64,000 bases of DNA from Aldehydirespirator sp965221185. GTDB taxonomy: Bacteria; Actinomycetota; Acidimicrobiia; Acidimicrobiales; Aldehydirespiratoraceae. The stretch lies in the NCBI GenBank assembly GCA_965221185.1, contig OZ244866.1, forward strand, positions 248,001 through 312,000. The letters run 5' to 3'. The notes under the pieces are model-generated. The model saw only the letters and a program-made list of their open reading frames with translations, searched no databases and was not told the DNA's origin. A program made the translations under genes and the position numbers. Positions 51,332 to 60,075 of the stretch are shown piece after piece (the stretch's first letter is position 1; every line of letters begins with the position of its first letter).

Positions 51332-51588
51332 GCTACACCGACGCTGATGTGACCGCCGCGATCGCTGGAATGGACAAGTACCGGTCCGGCCTCGACTATG
51401 AGGTCGGGGCCGCGCTCGCGGTGGTGGGCCTCAGTTCCGAGCGGGCCCACAAGGAGATCGCCATGCGGGACGACATGATCCGCACTGCCCATCGCGTCGG
51501 AGCCTCGTTGCGGCAGATCGCGGACGCGTCCGGGCTCGGCCGAAAGACTGTCACCGCGATCGTCGAAACGGACCCGCTCCGAGCATGA
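51328..51588 (+). CDS. Small HTH protein
   Basis: 86 residues. N-terminal acidic half (SYTDADVTAAIAGMDKYRSGLDYEVGAALAVVGL) and a C-terminal helix-turn-helix of Xre/resolvase type (RVGASLRQIADASGLGRKTVTAIVE) with the usual A-x3-G turn. Probably DNA-binding. It is coupled to the 53-residue protein and sits just downstream of two 21-bp direct repeats that it might recognise. Alternatively a phage-derived regulator. Confidence 0.75.
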   Translation: MSYTDADVTAAIAGMDKYRSGLDYEVGAALAVVGLSSERAHKEIAMRDDMIRTAHRVGASLRQIADASGLGRKTVTAIVETDPLRA

Positions 51589-51631
51589 CGGGTCGGCTCA
51601 CGCTTGGACCGACAGCGTCTCCTCCTGGGCT

Positions 51632-52474
51632 TTACGAGCCGTTGGGGTTGAAGTAGGGGCGGTCGCCGTCGATCTCTAGGCGGCGGATGATGCGCCGTTG
51701 GGGGAAGTGGTCAGCCGCGGACCGGTGCAGGGTGGAGCGCTCGTCCCAGATGGCCAGATCGCCGTTCTGCCACTGCCAGCGGCAATGCAAGGACACCTCC
51801 GAGATGTGCTGGCGCACGAAGTTGAGAACCATGTCGCTCTCGGCTCGGCTCACCCCCGCCACGTGGTCGATGAACTGCTCCGCGTACAGCAGCGCCCTCT
51901 TGCCGGTCTCCGGATGGGTGCGCACCAGCGGATGCTCCACCGGGCCGTAGTCCCGCTTGATGGCCTCGATGATCGTCTCGGCATGCTCTCCAGCCTTCTG
52001 GGCAACTCGCTCAAGGAAGCCCTTGTTGGAGTGCACCACCGTCAGCGAACAGAAGAACTCCTGAATCTGCGGGCTGAGGGTCTCGTAGGCCCGGGTCGCG
52101 GAGGCCCACAGCGTGTCGCCACCGAATTCGGGGGCCAGCTCCATGTGCAGCAGAGCAGCCTTCGGCGGCGTGGCCGTCCAAGTGACGTCGGTATGCCAAC
52201 GATCGGCGCGGTTCGGGCTGTCGGGACCGTCCTCGATGACGGTCATGGTGGGCTCGGTGGCGCCCAGGACCCGGAAGACCGGATAGATGCTGGGCGTCCC
52301 GAAGCGCCGACCGAGGGTGAGGTGCTCTTCCTCCGTGAGGTGCGCGGCCCGGAAGAAGATGACCTGGTGCTTGAGGAAGGCCCGGTACACGGCGTCGAAG
52401 TCAAGATTCGGGTCGCGCAGGTCGACGCCGACGATCTCGGCGCCCAGCGCTCCCGCGACTCTCCGAATCTGCAT
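51632..52474 (-). CDS. TauD/TfdA-family 2-oxoglutarate dioxygenase
   Basis: 280 residues with an SD (AAGGAGG) close to the ATG. Fe(II)/2-oxoglutarate-dependent oxygenase: the first His and Asp of the facial triad are in RWHTDVTWTATPPKA, the second His in LAIWDERSTLHRSAADH, and the oxoglutarate Arg in FPQRRIIRRLEIDG. Relatives release sulfite from taurine or cleave aryloxyalkanoates; the substrate here is not fixed. Marine Acidimicrobiia commonly hold several paralogues. Confidence 0.93.
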   Translation of the reverse strand: MQIRRVAGALGAEIVGVDLRDPNLDFDAVYRAFLKHQVIFFRAAHLTEEEHLTLGRRFGTPSIYPVFRVLGATEPTMTVIEDGPDSPNRADRWHTDVTWTATPPKAALLHMELAPEFGGDTLWASATRAYETLSPQIQEFFCSLTVVHSNKGFLERVAQKAGEHAETIIEAIKRDYGPVEHPLVRTHPETGKRALLYAEQFIDHVAGVSRAESDMVLNFVRQHISEVSLHCRWQWQNGDLAIWDERSTLHRSAADHFPQRRIIRRLEIDGDRPYFNPNGS

Positions 52475-52619
52475 GCGGCCCTCCTTGCGGGGATCCAGCG
52501 CCCGAACCGTCAGGGACAGTCTCTACCCAAGCTCTGGGCGTACCAAACCCGCATAGCGGTCATACGCGTCCGATGGCGTCGGCGGGCGGGCGGCGACGGG
52601 TTGCCGAGCCGCACCGCGG

Positions 52620-53804
52620 TCATACGCGTCCCGTAACAGCGTCTCGGAATGCGGCCACGGCTCGATGGGTGGCGTCGGCCACCCGGGCCAGCGCGCGCGG
52701 CGAGGTGGCCCGCTCGGGCGTGTCCGAAGGACAGTGGAAGTCCCGCCCGGCTCCCGTGGTCGACAGAACCGGAACGCCGAGGCGGCTCCACGCCTCGCCC
52801 TCGCCCAGCCACGAGTCAACCTGGCAGCGCAATCCGATCCCGGCGTCTCGCAGCGCCGCAGCCACCGCTCGGGCCTTCGCCTCGTCCAGCGTGGTCATGG
52901 CGATCCGGCTGTCGATGAGCCGACGAGAGCCGTCTGAGGCGGGTACTTCGACGGCGAGCGACGCTCCGAGGTGAGCCACGCACGCCGGCGGTTCTATGCA
53001 TCGATCGACCCAGGCGTGGGCGCCGAGGAAGCCCAGTTCGTGGCCCCCGGTGGCGACGATGGTCACCGGCCACCCAGACCCAGACAGCTGCTCGGCCACA
53101 TGGCGCAGGATCGCGATGCCCGTGCCCCGCTCGCCGGCCGCGCCGAACCAACCATTCAGCGGGGTGGTCAACATGATCTGCCCGCCCGGCTGGTCGTTGC
53201 TGACCTTGATGTTGGCGGTGCGGCCACCGACCAGCCGCGCGTTGAGCCTCACCCGGACGCTGGCCGTGGCGAGCGCGTCGTAGTGACGGCTGGCGACCAA
53301 CAGCGTCGGCAGCTCGGAAGGGAGAGCAGCCAGATCGCGGTTTATGGCCACGAGATCGCCGGCTGGATGCTCCGTGGCGATGACCAGCGCCGCGTATCCC
53401 GCTCGCTTGGTCTCGTCGATGAGCTCATCAGCCACGCGGGGGAATCCGCCGGAGTGAGGGTCCATCCGGCGGACGGCCACATCCGTGGTGTCGACGTCAC
53501 CTACGAACTCGTAGTACAGGGCCAAATGGTCGAGCAACCGCCCGTCAACGAGGAGCTCGCTTTGAGCGTCATACCGCTCGAACTCGACGACGGTCGTGGT
53601 GACCGTCCCCAGGTCGCCGACCAGGTCAGCAAACCACTCGGCCGTGGCCACGTCGCGGTCGGTGCCGGAACGGTGGTGCCCGAGCGAGGCGTAGTCGCAC
53701 ACGATCCGGTACAGATCCTCGCCGGGGGAGAGGGTGTGTACAGCGATGAGTGCTGAGGCTACGCGTTCTCGAAGTACTGTCGCTGGCCGTGAAGGTCGAC
53801 TCAC
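52620..53804 (-). CDS. M28-like protein with degenerate metal site
   Basis: 394 residues from a GTG at 53804. Overall M28 layout: N-terminal helix DLYRIVCDYASLGHHRSGTDRDVATAEWFADLV, a PA-like insert (about 100-190) and the peptidase core. The core lacks the usual zinc ligands: HxD becomes TPLNGW, the second Asp becomes GERGTGI and the Glu-Glu pair becomes GGHELGFLGA; only the last His (FHCPSDTP) is in place. Probably not a zinc peptidase as such. Its 5' end overlaps that of the divergent oxidoreductase by 16 nt, so the true start may be further in. Confidence 0.7.
   Translation of the reverse strand: MSRPSRPATVLRERVASALIAVHTLSPGEDLYRIVCDYASLGHHRSGTDRDVATAEWFADLVGDLGTVTTTVVEFERYDAQSELLVDGRLLDHLALYYEFVGDVDTTDVAVRRMDPHSGGFPRVADELIDETKRAGYAALVIATEHPAGDLVAINRDLAALPSELPTLLVASRHYDALATASVRVRLNARLVGGRTANIKVSNDQPGGQIMLTTPLNGWFGAAGERGTGIAILRHVAEQLSGSGWPVTIVATGGHELGFLGAHAWVDRCIEPPACVAHLGASLAVEVPASDGSRRLIDSRIAMTTLDEAKARAVAAALRDAGIGLRCQVDSWLGEGEAWSRLGVPVLSTTGAGRDFHCPSDTPERATSPRALARVADATHRAVAAFRDAVTGRV
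53775..53788 (+). promoter_or_regulatory. -10 element (leaderless type) of the LLM oxidoreductase
   Basis: TACTGT at 53775-53780, then 8 nt, then the GTG at 53789. Confidence 0.45.
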
Positions 53805-54811
53805 TGCTCACCGGCTCGATCACCCACGCAGGCCGCACGGCTGCCGGTCTGGAGTTGGCTGGCTACTCGGGCGCGTGGACGGTGGAGGGGCCCCACGACC
53901 CGTTCCTGCCCTTGGCCGTCGCCGCGGCCAGCACCCGCGAGATTGAGCTGGGCACCGCCATCGCGGTGGCGTTCGCCCGCAATCCGATGCTGCTGGCCAA
54001 CATCGGCTGGGATCTGCAGACCCTGTCGCAGGGCCGCTTCGTGCTCGGGCTGGGCAGCCAGATCAAGCCCCACATCACCAAGCGCTTCTCCATGGAGTGG
54101 AGCCGGCCGGCGGCGCGGATGCACGAGATGGTCCAGGCTGTGCGGGCCATCTGGGACACCTGGCAGAACGGTACGCCGCTGCGCTTCCGGGGCGAGTTCT
54201 ACCAGCACACCCTCATGACGCCGATGTTCACCCCCAAGGCCAGCGACCTCGGCGACTTCGGCCCGCCGCCGGTCTACTTGGCCGGGGTCGGCCCCTTGAT
54301 GACCGAGGTGGCCGGCGAGGTCTGCGACGGGTTCCTGTGCCATCCGTTCACCACCGAGAAATATCTGCGCGAGGTCACGCTGCCGGCGCTGGAGCGAGGT
54401 CGGGCTAGGGCTGGCATCGCCTCGATGGACGGCTACGAGATCGCCGGGCCGTCGTTCGTGGTCACCGGGGAGACCGACGAGGAGATGGAGGGTCTGGCGG
54501 CTGCCACCCGCCAGCAGATCGCCTTCTACGGCTCGACGCCCGCCTACCGCCCGGTGCTGGAGATCCACGGCTGGGGCGACCTCCAGAGCGACCTGAATGA
54601 CTTGTCCAAGCGGGGCCAGTGGGTCGAGATGGCTGCCCTCATCGACGACGAGATTCTCAACACCTTCGCGGTTGTCGCTCCGCCCGAGGAGATCGCGCCC
54701 GAACTCGCCCGCCGCTACGGCGACATCATCAGCCGGATCTCGTTCTACTCCCCGTACCGCGGCGACCCCGACCGCTGGCAAGCCGTGATGGCCGCCATCA
54801 AGGCCATCTAG
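53789..54811 (+). CDS. LLM-class (luciferase-like) F420-dependent oxidoreductase, TIGR03617-like
   Basis: 340 residues from GTG 53789, the start indicated by the promoter and by alignment of KVDSLLTGSITHAGRTAAGLELAGYSGAWTVEGPHDPFLPL with family N-termini. Bacterial-luciferase-like TIM barrel with LGTAIAVAFARNPMLLANIGWDLQTLSQGRFVLGLG and a typical substrate lid. In actinobacteria this subfamily uses F420H2. The substrate is unknown. The FrhB-like protein in this window also suggests F420 is present. Confidence 0.9.
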   Translation: MKVDSLLTGSITHAGRTAAGLELAGYSGAWTVEGPHDPFLPLAVAAASTREIELGTAIAVAFARNPMLLANIGWDLQTLSQGRFVLGLGSQIKPHITKRFSMEWSRPAARMHEMVQAVRAIWDTWQNGTPLRFRGEFYQHTLMTPMFTPKASDLGDFGPPPVYLAGVGPLMTEVAGEVCDGFLCHPFTTEKYLREVTLPALERGRARAGIASMDGYEIAGPSFVVTGETDEEMEGLAAATRQQIAFYGSTPAYRPVLEIHGWGDLQSDLNDLSKRGQWVEMAALIDDEILNTFAVVAPPEEIAPELARRYGDIISRISFYSPYRGDPDRWQAVMAAIKAI

Positions 54812-54844
54812 GAACGCCCGAACAGCAGCAGCGAGACGGTTTCC

Positions 54845-55423
54845 ATGCAGGGTGAACACTTGCCGTCGGTGGCGGGGCTGCTGCTCTACCCCGGCGCCGG
54901 CGGCGGCGCCGACCAGCACACACTCATCGCCCTGGAGGACTCACTCGCCGTGCCGGTGCGCCGCACGGAGTTCGGCTACCGGCGCGAGGGGAGGCGGTTC
55001 CCCGACCGGGCCCCGAAGCTGATCGCGCAGGTGCGGGCCGAAACCGTGGCGTTCGCGGCCGAGCTCGGCACCACCACAGCCGGGCTCGTGCTCGGCGGGC
55101 GCTCCATGGGCGGGCGCATGTGCTCGATGGCGGTGGCCGAGGGCCTGCCCGCGGCCGGGCTAGTGCTACTCAGCTACCCGCTGCACCCGCCGGGCAAGCC
55201 CGACAAGCTGAGGGTCGAGCACTTCGGCGCAATCGATGTGCCCGTGCTGTTCGTCAATGGCGACCGGGACCCCTTCGGCACACGCGAGGAGTTCGCGGCC
55301 CACATCGGCGACATCGCAGGCGCAGTGACCGTCCACTGGCTCGAGGGTCAGCGCCACGACCCCAAGCCGTCATCCGACGCCGAGATCGTCGCGGCCGTGG
55401 GCGCCTTCCTGGCCGCTCTCTAG
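54845..55423 (+). CDS. Alpha/beta hydrolase (dienelactone-hydrolase/Tex30 type)
   Basis: 192 residues, small alpha/beta hydrolase. Nucleophile elbow GGRSMGGRM, Asp in VNGDRDPFGTR, His in LEGQRHDPKPS. N-terminal oxyanion segment LLLYPGAGGGADQ. Close to bacterial proteins related to eukaryotic Tex30/KANL3. It lies 33 nt after the LLM gene, likely in the same transcript. The substrate is unknown. Confidence 0.9.
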   Translation: MQGEHLPSVAGLLLYPGAGGGADQHTLIALEDSLAVPVRRTEFGYRREGRRFPDRAPKLIAQVRAETVAFAAELGTTTAGLVLGGRSMGGRMCSMAVAEGLPAAGLVLLSYPLHPPGKPDKLRVEHFGAIDVPVLFVNGDRDPFGTREEFAAHIGDIAGAVTVHWLEGQRHDPKPSSDAEIVAAVGAFLAAL

Positions 55424-55539
55424 AACCCCCAGCCCCGCCACGCCGAACACCAGGCAGTTAGCCACACCACATGTGGCAGACCGATTGAAGTTCGCCGGCA
55501 TCGGGTGACGTGACCTCTTCGGTGGGCGGAGCCCGGCAG

Positions 55540-55552
55540 TAGCCTCGAAGCC
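55540..55552 (+). promoter_or_regulatory. -10 element (leaderless type) of prfA
   Basis: TAGCCT at 55540-55545, then 7 nt, then the ATG at 55553. Confidence 0.5.
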
Positions 55553-56620
55553 ATGCTGGAGCGGATCGCCAGCCTCGAGAACGAGCTGAGAGACGTGGAG
55601 ATCCGCCTGGGCGACCCCGCGGTTCAGTCCGACCCGCGCCGTCTGGCCGAACTGGGCCGCCGCCACAAGCAGCTGAGCGAGATCGTGGCCGCGGGGAACC
55701 GGCTGCGAGCCGCGGTCGACGACCGTGACGAAGCCGGCCGGATGCACTCCGCGGCCGACGCCTCCGAGCGAATCGAGCTGCGCGAGATGATCGACGAGCT
55801 CGATGAGGCGGCGACCACGGCGACCGATGAGCTGCGGGTGCTGCTGCTCCCGCCCGATCCCAACGAGGGCCGAAACGTGATTGTCGAGATCCGGGGTGCA
55901 GCCGGCGGCGAAGAGGCCAACCTCTTCGCCCGCGACCTGTTCGGCATGTACCAGGCCTTCGCCCGCAGGCAGCGCTGGAAGCTGGAGCCGCTGGCCGCCT
56001 CGCCGTCGGATCGAGGCGGTTACACCGAGGTGAGCGGCCTGATCGCCGGTGACCAGGTGTGGACCCGCATGAAGCACGAGGCGGGCACCCACCGTGTGCA
56101 GCGGGTGCCGGTGACCGAGTCTCAGGGCCGGGTGCACACCTCCTCGGCGACGGTGTCGGTGCTGCCCGAAGCCAAGGAGGTGGACGTCCAGATCGACGAG
56201 TCCGACCTGCAGATCGACGTCTACCGCTCGTCGGGCCCGGGCGGCCAGTCGGTCAACACCACCGATTCGGCGGTGCGGGTGACGCACGTGCCCACCGGCA
56301 TGGTGGTGTCGATGCAGGACGAGAAGAGCCAGCTCCAGAACAAGCAGAAGGCGCTGCGGGTGCTGCGGTCGAGGCTGCTGCAGGCCGAGCAGGAGCGGGC
56401 CTCCGCCGAGCAGTCGGCGATGCGGCGGGGCCAGGTGGGCGGCGGCGACCGGTCCGAGAAGATCCGCACCTACAACATGCGGGAGAACCGGGTCACCGAC
56501 CACCGCATCGGGCTCACCCTCTACAAGCTCGACCGGGTGCTGGCCGGTGAGCTCGACCAGCTGAGCGACGCTCTTGTCCAGGACGAGCAGCGCACGCTGC
56601 TGGCCGGCGACGACGCCTGA
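55553..56620 (+). CDS. prfA: Peptide chain release factor 1
   Basis: 355 residues. Ends translation at UAA and UAG. GGQ loop: RSSGPGGQSVNTTDSAVRVTHVPTG (Gln that PrmC methylates). Domain 2 and the RF1 signature RVPVTESQGRVHTSSATVSVLPE are intact. RF1 does not read UGA, so it does not compete with selenocysteine insertion at 15053-15051. It heads the block prfA-prmC-sua5-rpiB-glyA-wecA. Confidence 0.97.
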   Translation: MLERIASLENELRDVEIRLGDPAVQSDPRRLAELGRRHKQLSEIVAAGNRLRAAVDDRDEAGRMHSAADASERIELREMIDELDEAATTATDELRVLLLPPDPNEGRNVIVEIRGAAGGEEANLFARDLFGMYQAFARRQRWKLEPLAASPSDRGGYTEVSGLIAGDQVWTRMKHEAGTHRVQRVPVTESQGRVHTSSATVSVLPEAKEVDVQIDESDLQIDVYRSSGPGGQSVNTTDSAVRVTHVPTGMVVSMQDEKSQLQNKQKALRVLRSRLLQAEQERASAEQSAMRRGQVGGGDRSEKIRTYNMRENRVTDHRIGLTLYKLDRVLAGELDQLSDALVQDEQRTLLAGDDA

Positions 56621-56634
56621 GAGGCCGAACCCCG

Positions 56635-57558
56635 GTGCCCGAGCCGCGCCGCCGAGTCGAGGCGGACAGCCAGGCCGAGACCGTGTCGTGGGGTGATCTG
56701 CTGGCCCAAGCGCAGCGCCGTCTGGAGCGAAACGCCGCGGTGGACACGCCGCGGGTGGACGCCCGCCGGATCGTCGAGGCGGCTTCGGGGGTGTCGCCAG
56801 CCGAGTTCGAAAGCGTGCTTGATGAGCCAGCCACGACGCTGACCGCGGCCAGCTTCCGCTCAATGCTGGAGCGGCGCAACGCGGGCGAGCCGCTGCAGTA
56901 CGTGGTGGGCTCGTGGGGTTTCCGGACTCTCGACTTGATGGTCGACCACCGGGTGCTGATACCCAGGCCCGAGACGGAGGTAGTGGCCGGCTGGGTCGTG
57001 GACGAGGTCGTGAGGCATTCGGACGACGTGGGTCCTGACCGCGAGGTGGTCGTTGTGGACCTCGGCACCGGGTCGGGTGCCATCGCGTTGTCGGTGGCGG
57101 TCGAGTGCCCGCAGTCCAGGGTGTTCGCCACCGACGTGTCGGCCGATGCTCTGGCCGTGGCCCGGGCCAACCTGGCCGGCCTCGGCCGGGCCGCAGCCCG
57201 CGTGAGCCTGCACGAAGGCGACTGGTTCGAGGCAGTGCCGGGCGCGCTGTGGGGATCGGTGGACGTGGTGGTGTCGAACCCGCCCTACATCGGCACCGGC
57301 GAAGAGCTGCCGCCGGTGGTGGCCGACTGGGAGCCGCCGGTGGCGCTGTGGTCGGGACCTGCGGGCCACGAAGCGGTCGAGAAGGTGATCGGCGGTGCCT
57401 CGCAGTGGCTGAGGCCCGGCGGGGCGCTGGTCCTGGAGGTGGCATCGCATCGGGCCCAGCAGTCGGCCCAGATGGCTGCAGCGGGCGGCTTCGCCGATGT
57501 GCGGGTGGAGCGGGACCTAGCCGGTTTGGAGCGAGTCGTGATCGGGCGCCTGCCGTGA
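56635..57558 (+). CDS. prmC: Release-factor glutamine methyltransferase
   Basis: 307 residues from a GTG. Methylates the GGQ glutamine of RF1 and RF2. N-terminal recognition helices, SAM-binding VVDLGTGSGAIALSVAVECPQSRVFATDVS, and the NPPY active-site motif (VVVSNPPYIG). It lies 14 nt after prfA and overlaps the next gene by GTGA. Confidence 0.96.
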   Translation: MPEPRRRVEADSQAETVSWGDLLAQAQRRLERNAAVDTPRVDARRIVEAASGVSPAEFESVLDEPATTLTAASFRSMLERRNAGEPLQYVVGSWGFRTLDLMVDHRVLIPRPETEVVAGWVVDEVVRHSDDVGPDREVVVVDLGTGSGAIALSVAVECPQSRVFATDVSADALAVARANLAGLGRAAARVSLHEGDWFEAVPGALWGSVDVVVSNPPYIGTGEELPPVVADWEPPVALWSGPAGHEAVEKVIGGASQWLRPGGALVLEVASHRAQQSAQMAAAGGFADVRVERDLAGLERVVIGRLP

Positions 57559-58190
57559 CTTCGAGTCGGGTGATGAGCGCCCAGACGCCCGAGCAGCGGG
57601 CGACTGCGGTGGCCGCGGCGCTGGCCGCACTGCACGATGGCGAGCCCGTGGCCGTGCCCACCGACACCGTCTACGGGCTGGCCGCCGGCGCCTCCGACCC
57701 CAGTACCGTGCACAAGCTGTTCGAGCTCAAGGACCGTCCCGCGGAGCGACGCATCGCCGTGCTGGTGGCCGACCAGGCCTCGGCCGAATCACTAGTGCTG
57801 CTCACACCCGAAGCGCGGCGCTTGGCCGAGCGCTACTGGCCCGGTCCGCTGACACTGGTGGCCGATCGCGCTCCGGGCGCGCCCTCTCACCTGGGTGACG
57901 ACGCCACCATCGGCGTTCGCGTCCCCGACGACGAGGTCGTGCGGGCCATAGCCGCCTCACACGGCCCGCTGGCGGTGACCAGCGCCAACCTCCACGGCGC
58001 CCCGACGCCGTCAACCGCTCAGGACGTGGCTGAGCAGTTCCCGACCCTGCGCCTCGTGATCAACGGCGGGACCCGTCCCGGCGCGTCGTCCACCGTTGTG
58101 GACGTGGCCGGGACTACGCCTGTGGTGCTGCGAGAGGGCCCCATCAGCTTCGACGAGATCCTCTCGGCGGCCCGGGACGCTGACACCTAG
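57555..58190 (+). CDS. tsaC: L-threonylcarbamoyladenylate synthase (Sua5/YrdC)
   Basis: 211 residues from the GTG at 57555, which overlaps the prmC stop (GTGA); ATG 57573 is the alternative. Makes threonylcarbamoyl-AMP for the t6A37 modification of ANN-decoding tRNAs. Motifs PVAVPTDTVYGLAAGASDPSTVHKLFELKDRP, SANLHGAPTPSTAQDV, and GTTPVVLREGPIS are typical. The long Sua5 C-terminal domain is absent, so this is the YrdC form. Confidence 0.95.
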   Translation: MTSSRVMSAQTPEQRATAVAAALAALHDGEPVAVPTDTVYGLAAGASDPSTVHKLFELKDRPAERRIAVLVADQASAESLVLLTPEARRLAERYWPGPLTLVADRAPGAPSHLGDDATIGVRVPDDEVVRAIAASHGPLAVTSANLHGAPTPSTAQDVAEQFPTLRLVINGGTRPGASSTVVDVAGTTPVVLREGPISFDEILSAARDADT

Positions 58191-58191
58191 G

Positions 58192-58644
58192 ATGGCGGGC
58201 GTGCGGATCGCGGTTGGGGCCGACCATGCCGGCTACGGGCTCAAGCAGGCCTTGGCCGAGCAGTTACGGGCCGCTGGCCACGACGTGACCGACTGCGGCA
58301 CTCACTCCGCCGACCGGGTGGACTATCCCGACTTCGGGGCGGCGGTGGGCCGGGCCGTGGCCGGCGGCGACGCCGACCTGGGGGTGTGCGTGTGCGGCAG
58401 CGGCACCGGGATCGCCATGGCCGCCAACAAGATCGCGGGCGTGCGGGCCGCCGTGGCCTACGACGTGACCTCGGCCCGCCTGGCCCGGGCCCACAACGAC
58501 GCCAACGTGCTGTGCATCGGCGAGCGGCTCACCGGCGCCGAAGTGGCCCGAGAGGCGCTCGACGCTTGGTTGGCCGCCTCCTTCGACGGCGGCCGCCACG
58601 AGGCCCGGGTCGCCAAGGTCGACGCTCTCGGCGCACCAGACTGA
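58192..58644 (+). CDS. rpiB: Ribose-5-phosphate isomerase B
   Basis: 150 residues from ATG 58192 (GTG 58201 also fits). Isomerises ribose 5-phosphate and ribulose 5-phosphate. GADHAGYGLK, DYPDFGAAVGRAVAGGDADLGVCVCGSGTGIAMAANKIAGVRAA (active-site Cys in the CGSGTG loop), and RAHNDANVLCIGER are all present. One nt after the tsaC stop. Confidence 0.96.
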   Translation: MAGVRIAVGADHAGYGLKQALAEQLRAAGHDVTDCGTHSADRVDYPDFGAAVGRAVAGGDADLGVCVCGSGTGIAMAANKIAGVRAAVAYDVTSARLARAHNDANVLCIGERLTGAEVAREALDAWLAASFDGGRHEARVAKVDALGAPD

Positions 58645-58741
58645 TCACGGCACGCGGCGCCGTTCATGGCGCGTGCCTCGCTACCGTGCGATGCAGCGTC
58701 CGCGTTGCCGCGCCCGGCGCCGAAGGAGAATCGAGGAACCC

Positions 58742-59998
58742 ATGCCCTGGCCCACCGCTGACGATGCCGTCTTCGACCTCATCCGTCAGGAGGTTCACCG
58801 CCAGAACACCACCATCCAGCTCATCGCCTCGGAGAACTTCGCCAGCCCGGCGGTAATGGCCGCCACCGGCTCGGTGTTCACCAACAAGTACAGCGAGGGC
58901 TACCCCGGCCGGCGCTACTACGGCGGCAACATGGTGGTCGACGAGGTCGAGGACCTCGCCCGCCGCCGAGCCTGCGAGCTGTTCGGGGCCGATCACGCCA
59001 ACGTGCAGCCCCACGCCGGCGCCATCGCCAACATGGGGGCCTACCAGGCCCTGATCGAGCCGGGCGACACCGTATTGGGCATGAGCCTCGACCACGGCGG
59101 GCACCTCACCCACGGTTCGCCGGTCAACTTCTCGGGCCTGCAGTACCGGTTCGTGTCCTACGGGGTGACCGCCAGCGACGAGCGAATCGACCTCGACCAG
59201 CTGCGTGATCTGGCTCTGGCCGAGCGGCCCAAGCTGATCGTGGCCGGCGCAACCGCCTACCCCCGCCTCATCCCACCCGAGCCGCTGCGGGAGATAGCCG
59301 ACGAGTCGGGCGCGCTGCTGATGTTCGACGCGGCCCACATCGCGGGGCTGATCGCGGGCGGCGTGCACCCCAACCCCACACCGTTCGCCGACGTGGTGAC
59401 GTTCACCACCCACAAGACCCTGCGCGGCCCCCGCGGCGGCGCCATCATGTGCCGCTCCGACTACGCGAAGGCGGTCGACAAGGCCATGTTCCCCGGCATC
59501 CAGGGCGGGCCGCTCGATCACGCGGTGGCGGCCAAGGCGGTGGCTTTCGCGGAGGCGGCCACCTCGGAGTTCGCCGAATATGCGGCCTGCATCGTGGAGA
59601 ACTCCAGGGCGCTGGCCGCCGCGCTGGCCGGGCACGGCTTCCGGCTCGTCTCCGGCGGCACCGACAACCATCTGATGCTCGTGGACCTGCGGACCTTCGA
59701 CCCGGATCTAACCGGCAAGGAGGCCCAGGCCACGCTCGACGCTGCCGGGATCAGCCTCAACAAGAACACGGTGCCCGACGACCCCCGCTCCCCATTCGTC
59801 ACCTCCGGGGTGCGCATCGGCACGCCCGCGGTCACCACTCAGGGCATGGACACCCACGACATGGCCGCGATCGCAGATCTCATCTCCAGGGCCTTGCGCA
59901 ACCGCTCCGACGACGCTGCGGTGGCGGCGGTGCGAGCGGACGCCGCAGAGTTGTGCGCGGCCAAGCCGCCCTACCCAGGGTTGGACACCGAGGACTAG
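58742..59998 (+). CDS. glyA: Serine hydroxymethyltransferase
   Basis: 418 residues from ATG 58742. PLP enzyme that converts serine and tetrahydrofolate to glycine and methylene-tetrahydrofolate. PLP Lys in VTFTTHKTLRGPRGG; folate and substrate motifs IASENFASPAV, NKYSEGYPGRRYYGGN and NVQPHAGAIANM are intact. A longer reading frame upstream has only Arg-rich sequence. Glycine made here could feed the wall-synthesis genes nearby only indirectly. Confidence 0.97.
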   Translation: MPWPTADDAVFDLIRQEVHRQNTTIQLIASENFASPAVMAATGSVFTNKYSEGYPGRRYYGGNMVVDEVEDLARRRACELFGADHANVQPHAGAIANMGAYQALIEPGDTVLGMSLDHGGHLTHGSPVNFSGLQYRFVSYGVTASDERIDLDQLRDLALAERPKLIVAGATAYPRLIPPEPLREIADESGALLMFDAAHIAGLIAGGVHPNPTPFADVVTFTTHKTLRGPRGGAIMCRSDYAKAVDKAMFPGIQGGPLDHAVAAKAVAFAEAATSEFAEYAACIVENSRALAAALAGHGFRLVSGGTDNHLMLVDLRTFDPDLTGKEAQATLDAAGISLNKNTVPDDPRSPFVTSGVRIGTPAVTTQGMDTHDMAAIADLISRALRNRSDDAAVAAVRADAAELCAAKPPYPGLDTED

Positions 59999-60075
59999 CG
60001 GCCCTTCGGCGGGCCGACTCGGTCCTGCGGGTGGCGGCGGTGCCGGTCCGACGGGTCGGGAACTAGGCGCTCGAC

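Noticed and set aside
55370..57667. 765-codon minus-strand frame across prfA and prmC
   Set aside because: Pro/Arg/Ser-rich antisense frame over two clear housekeeping genes.
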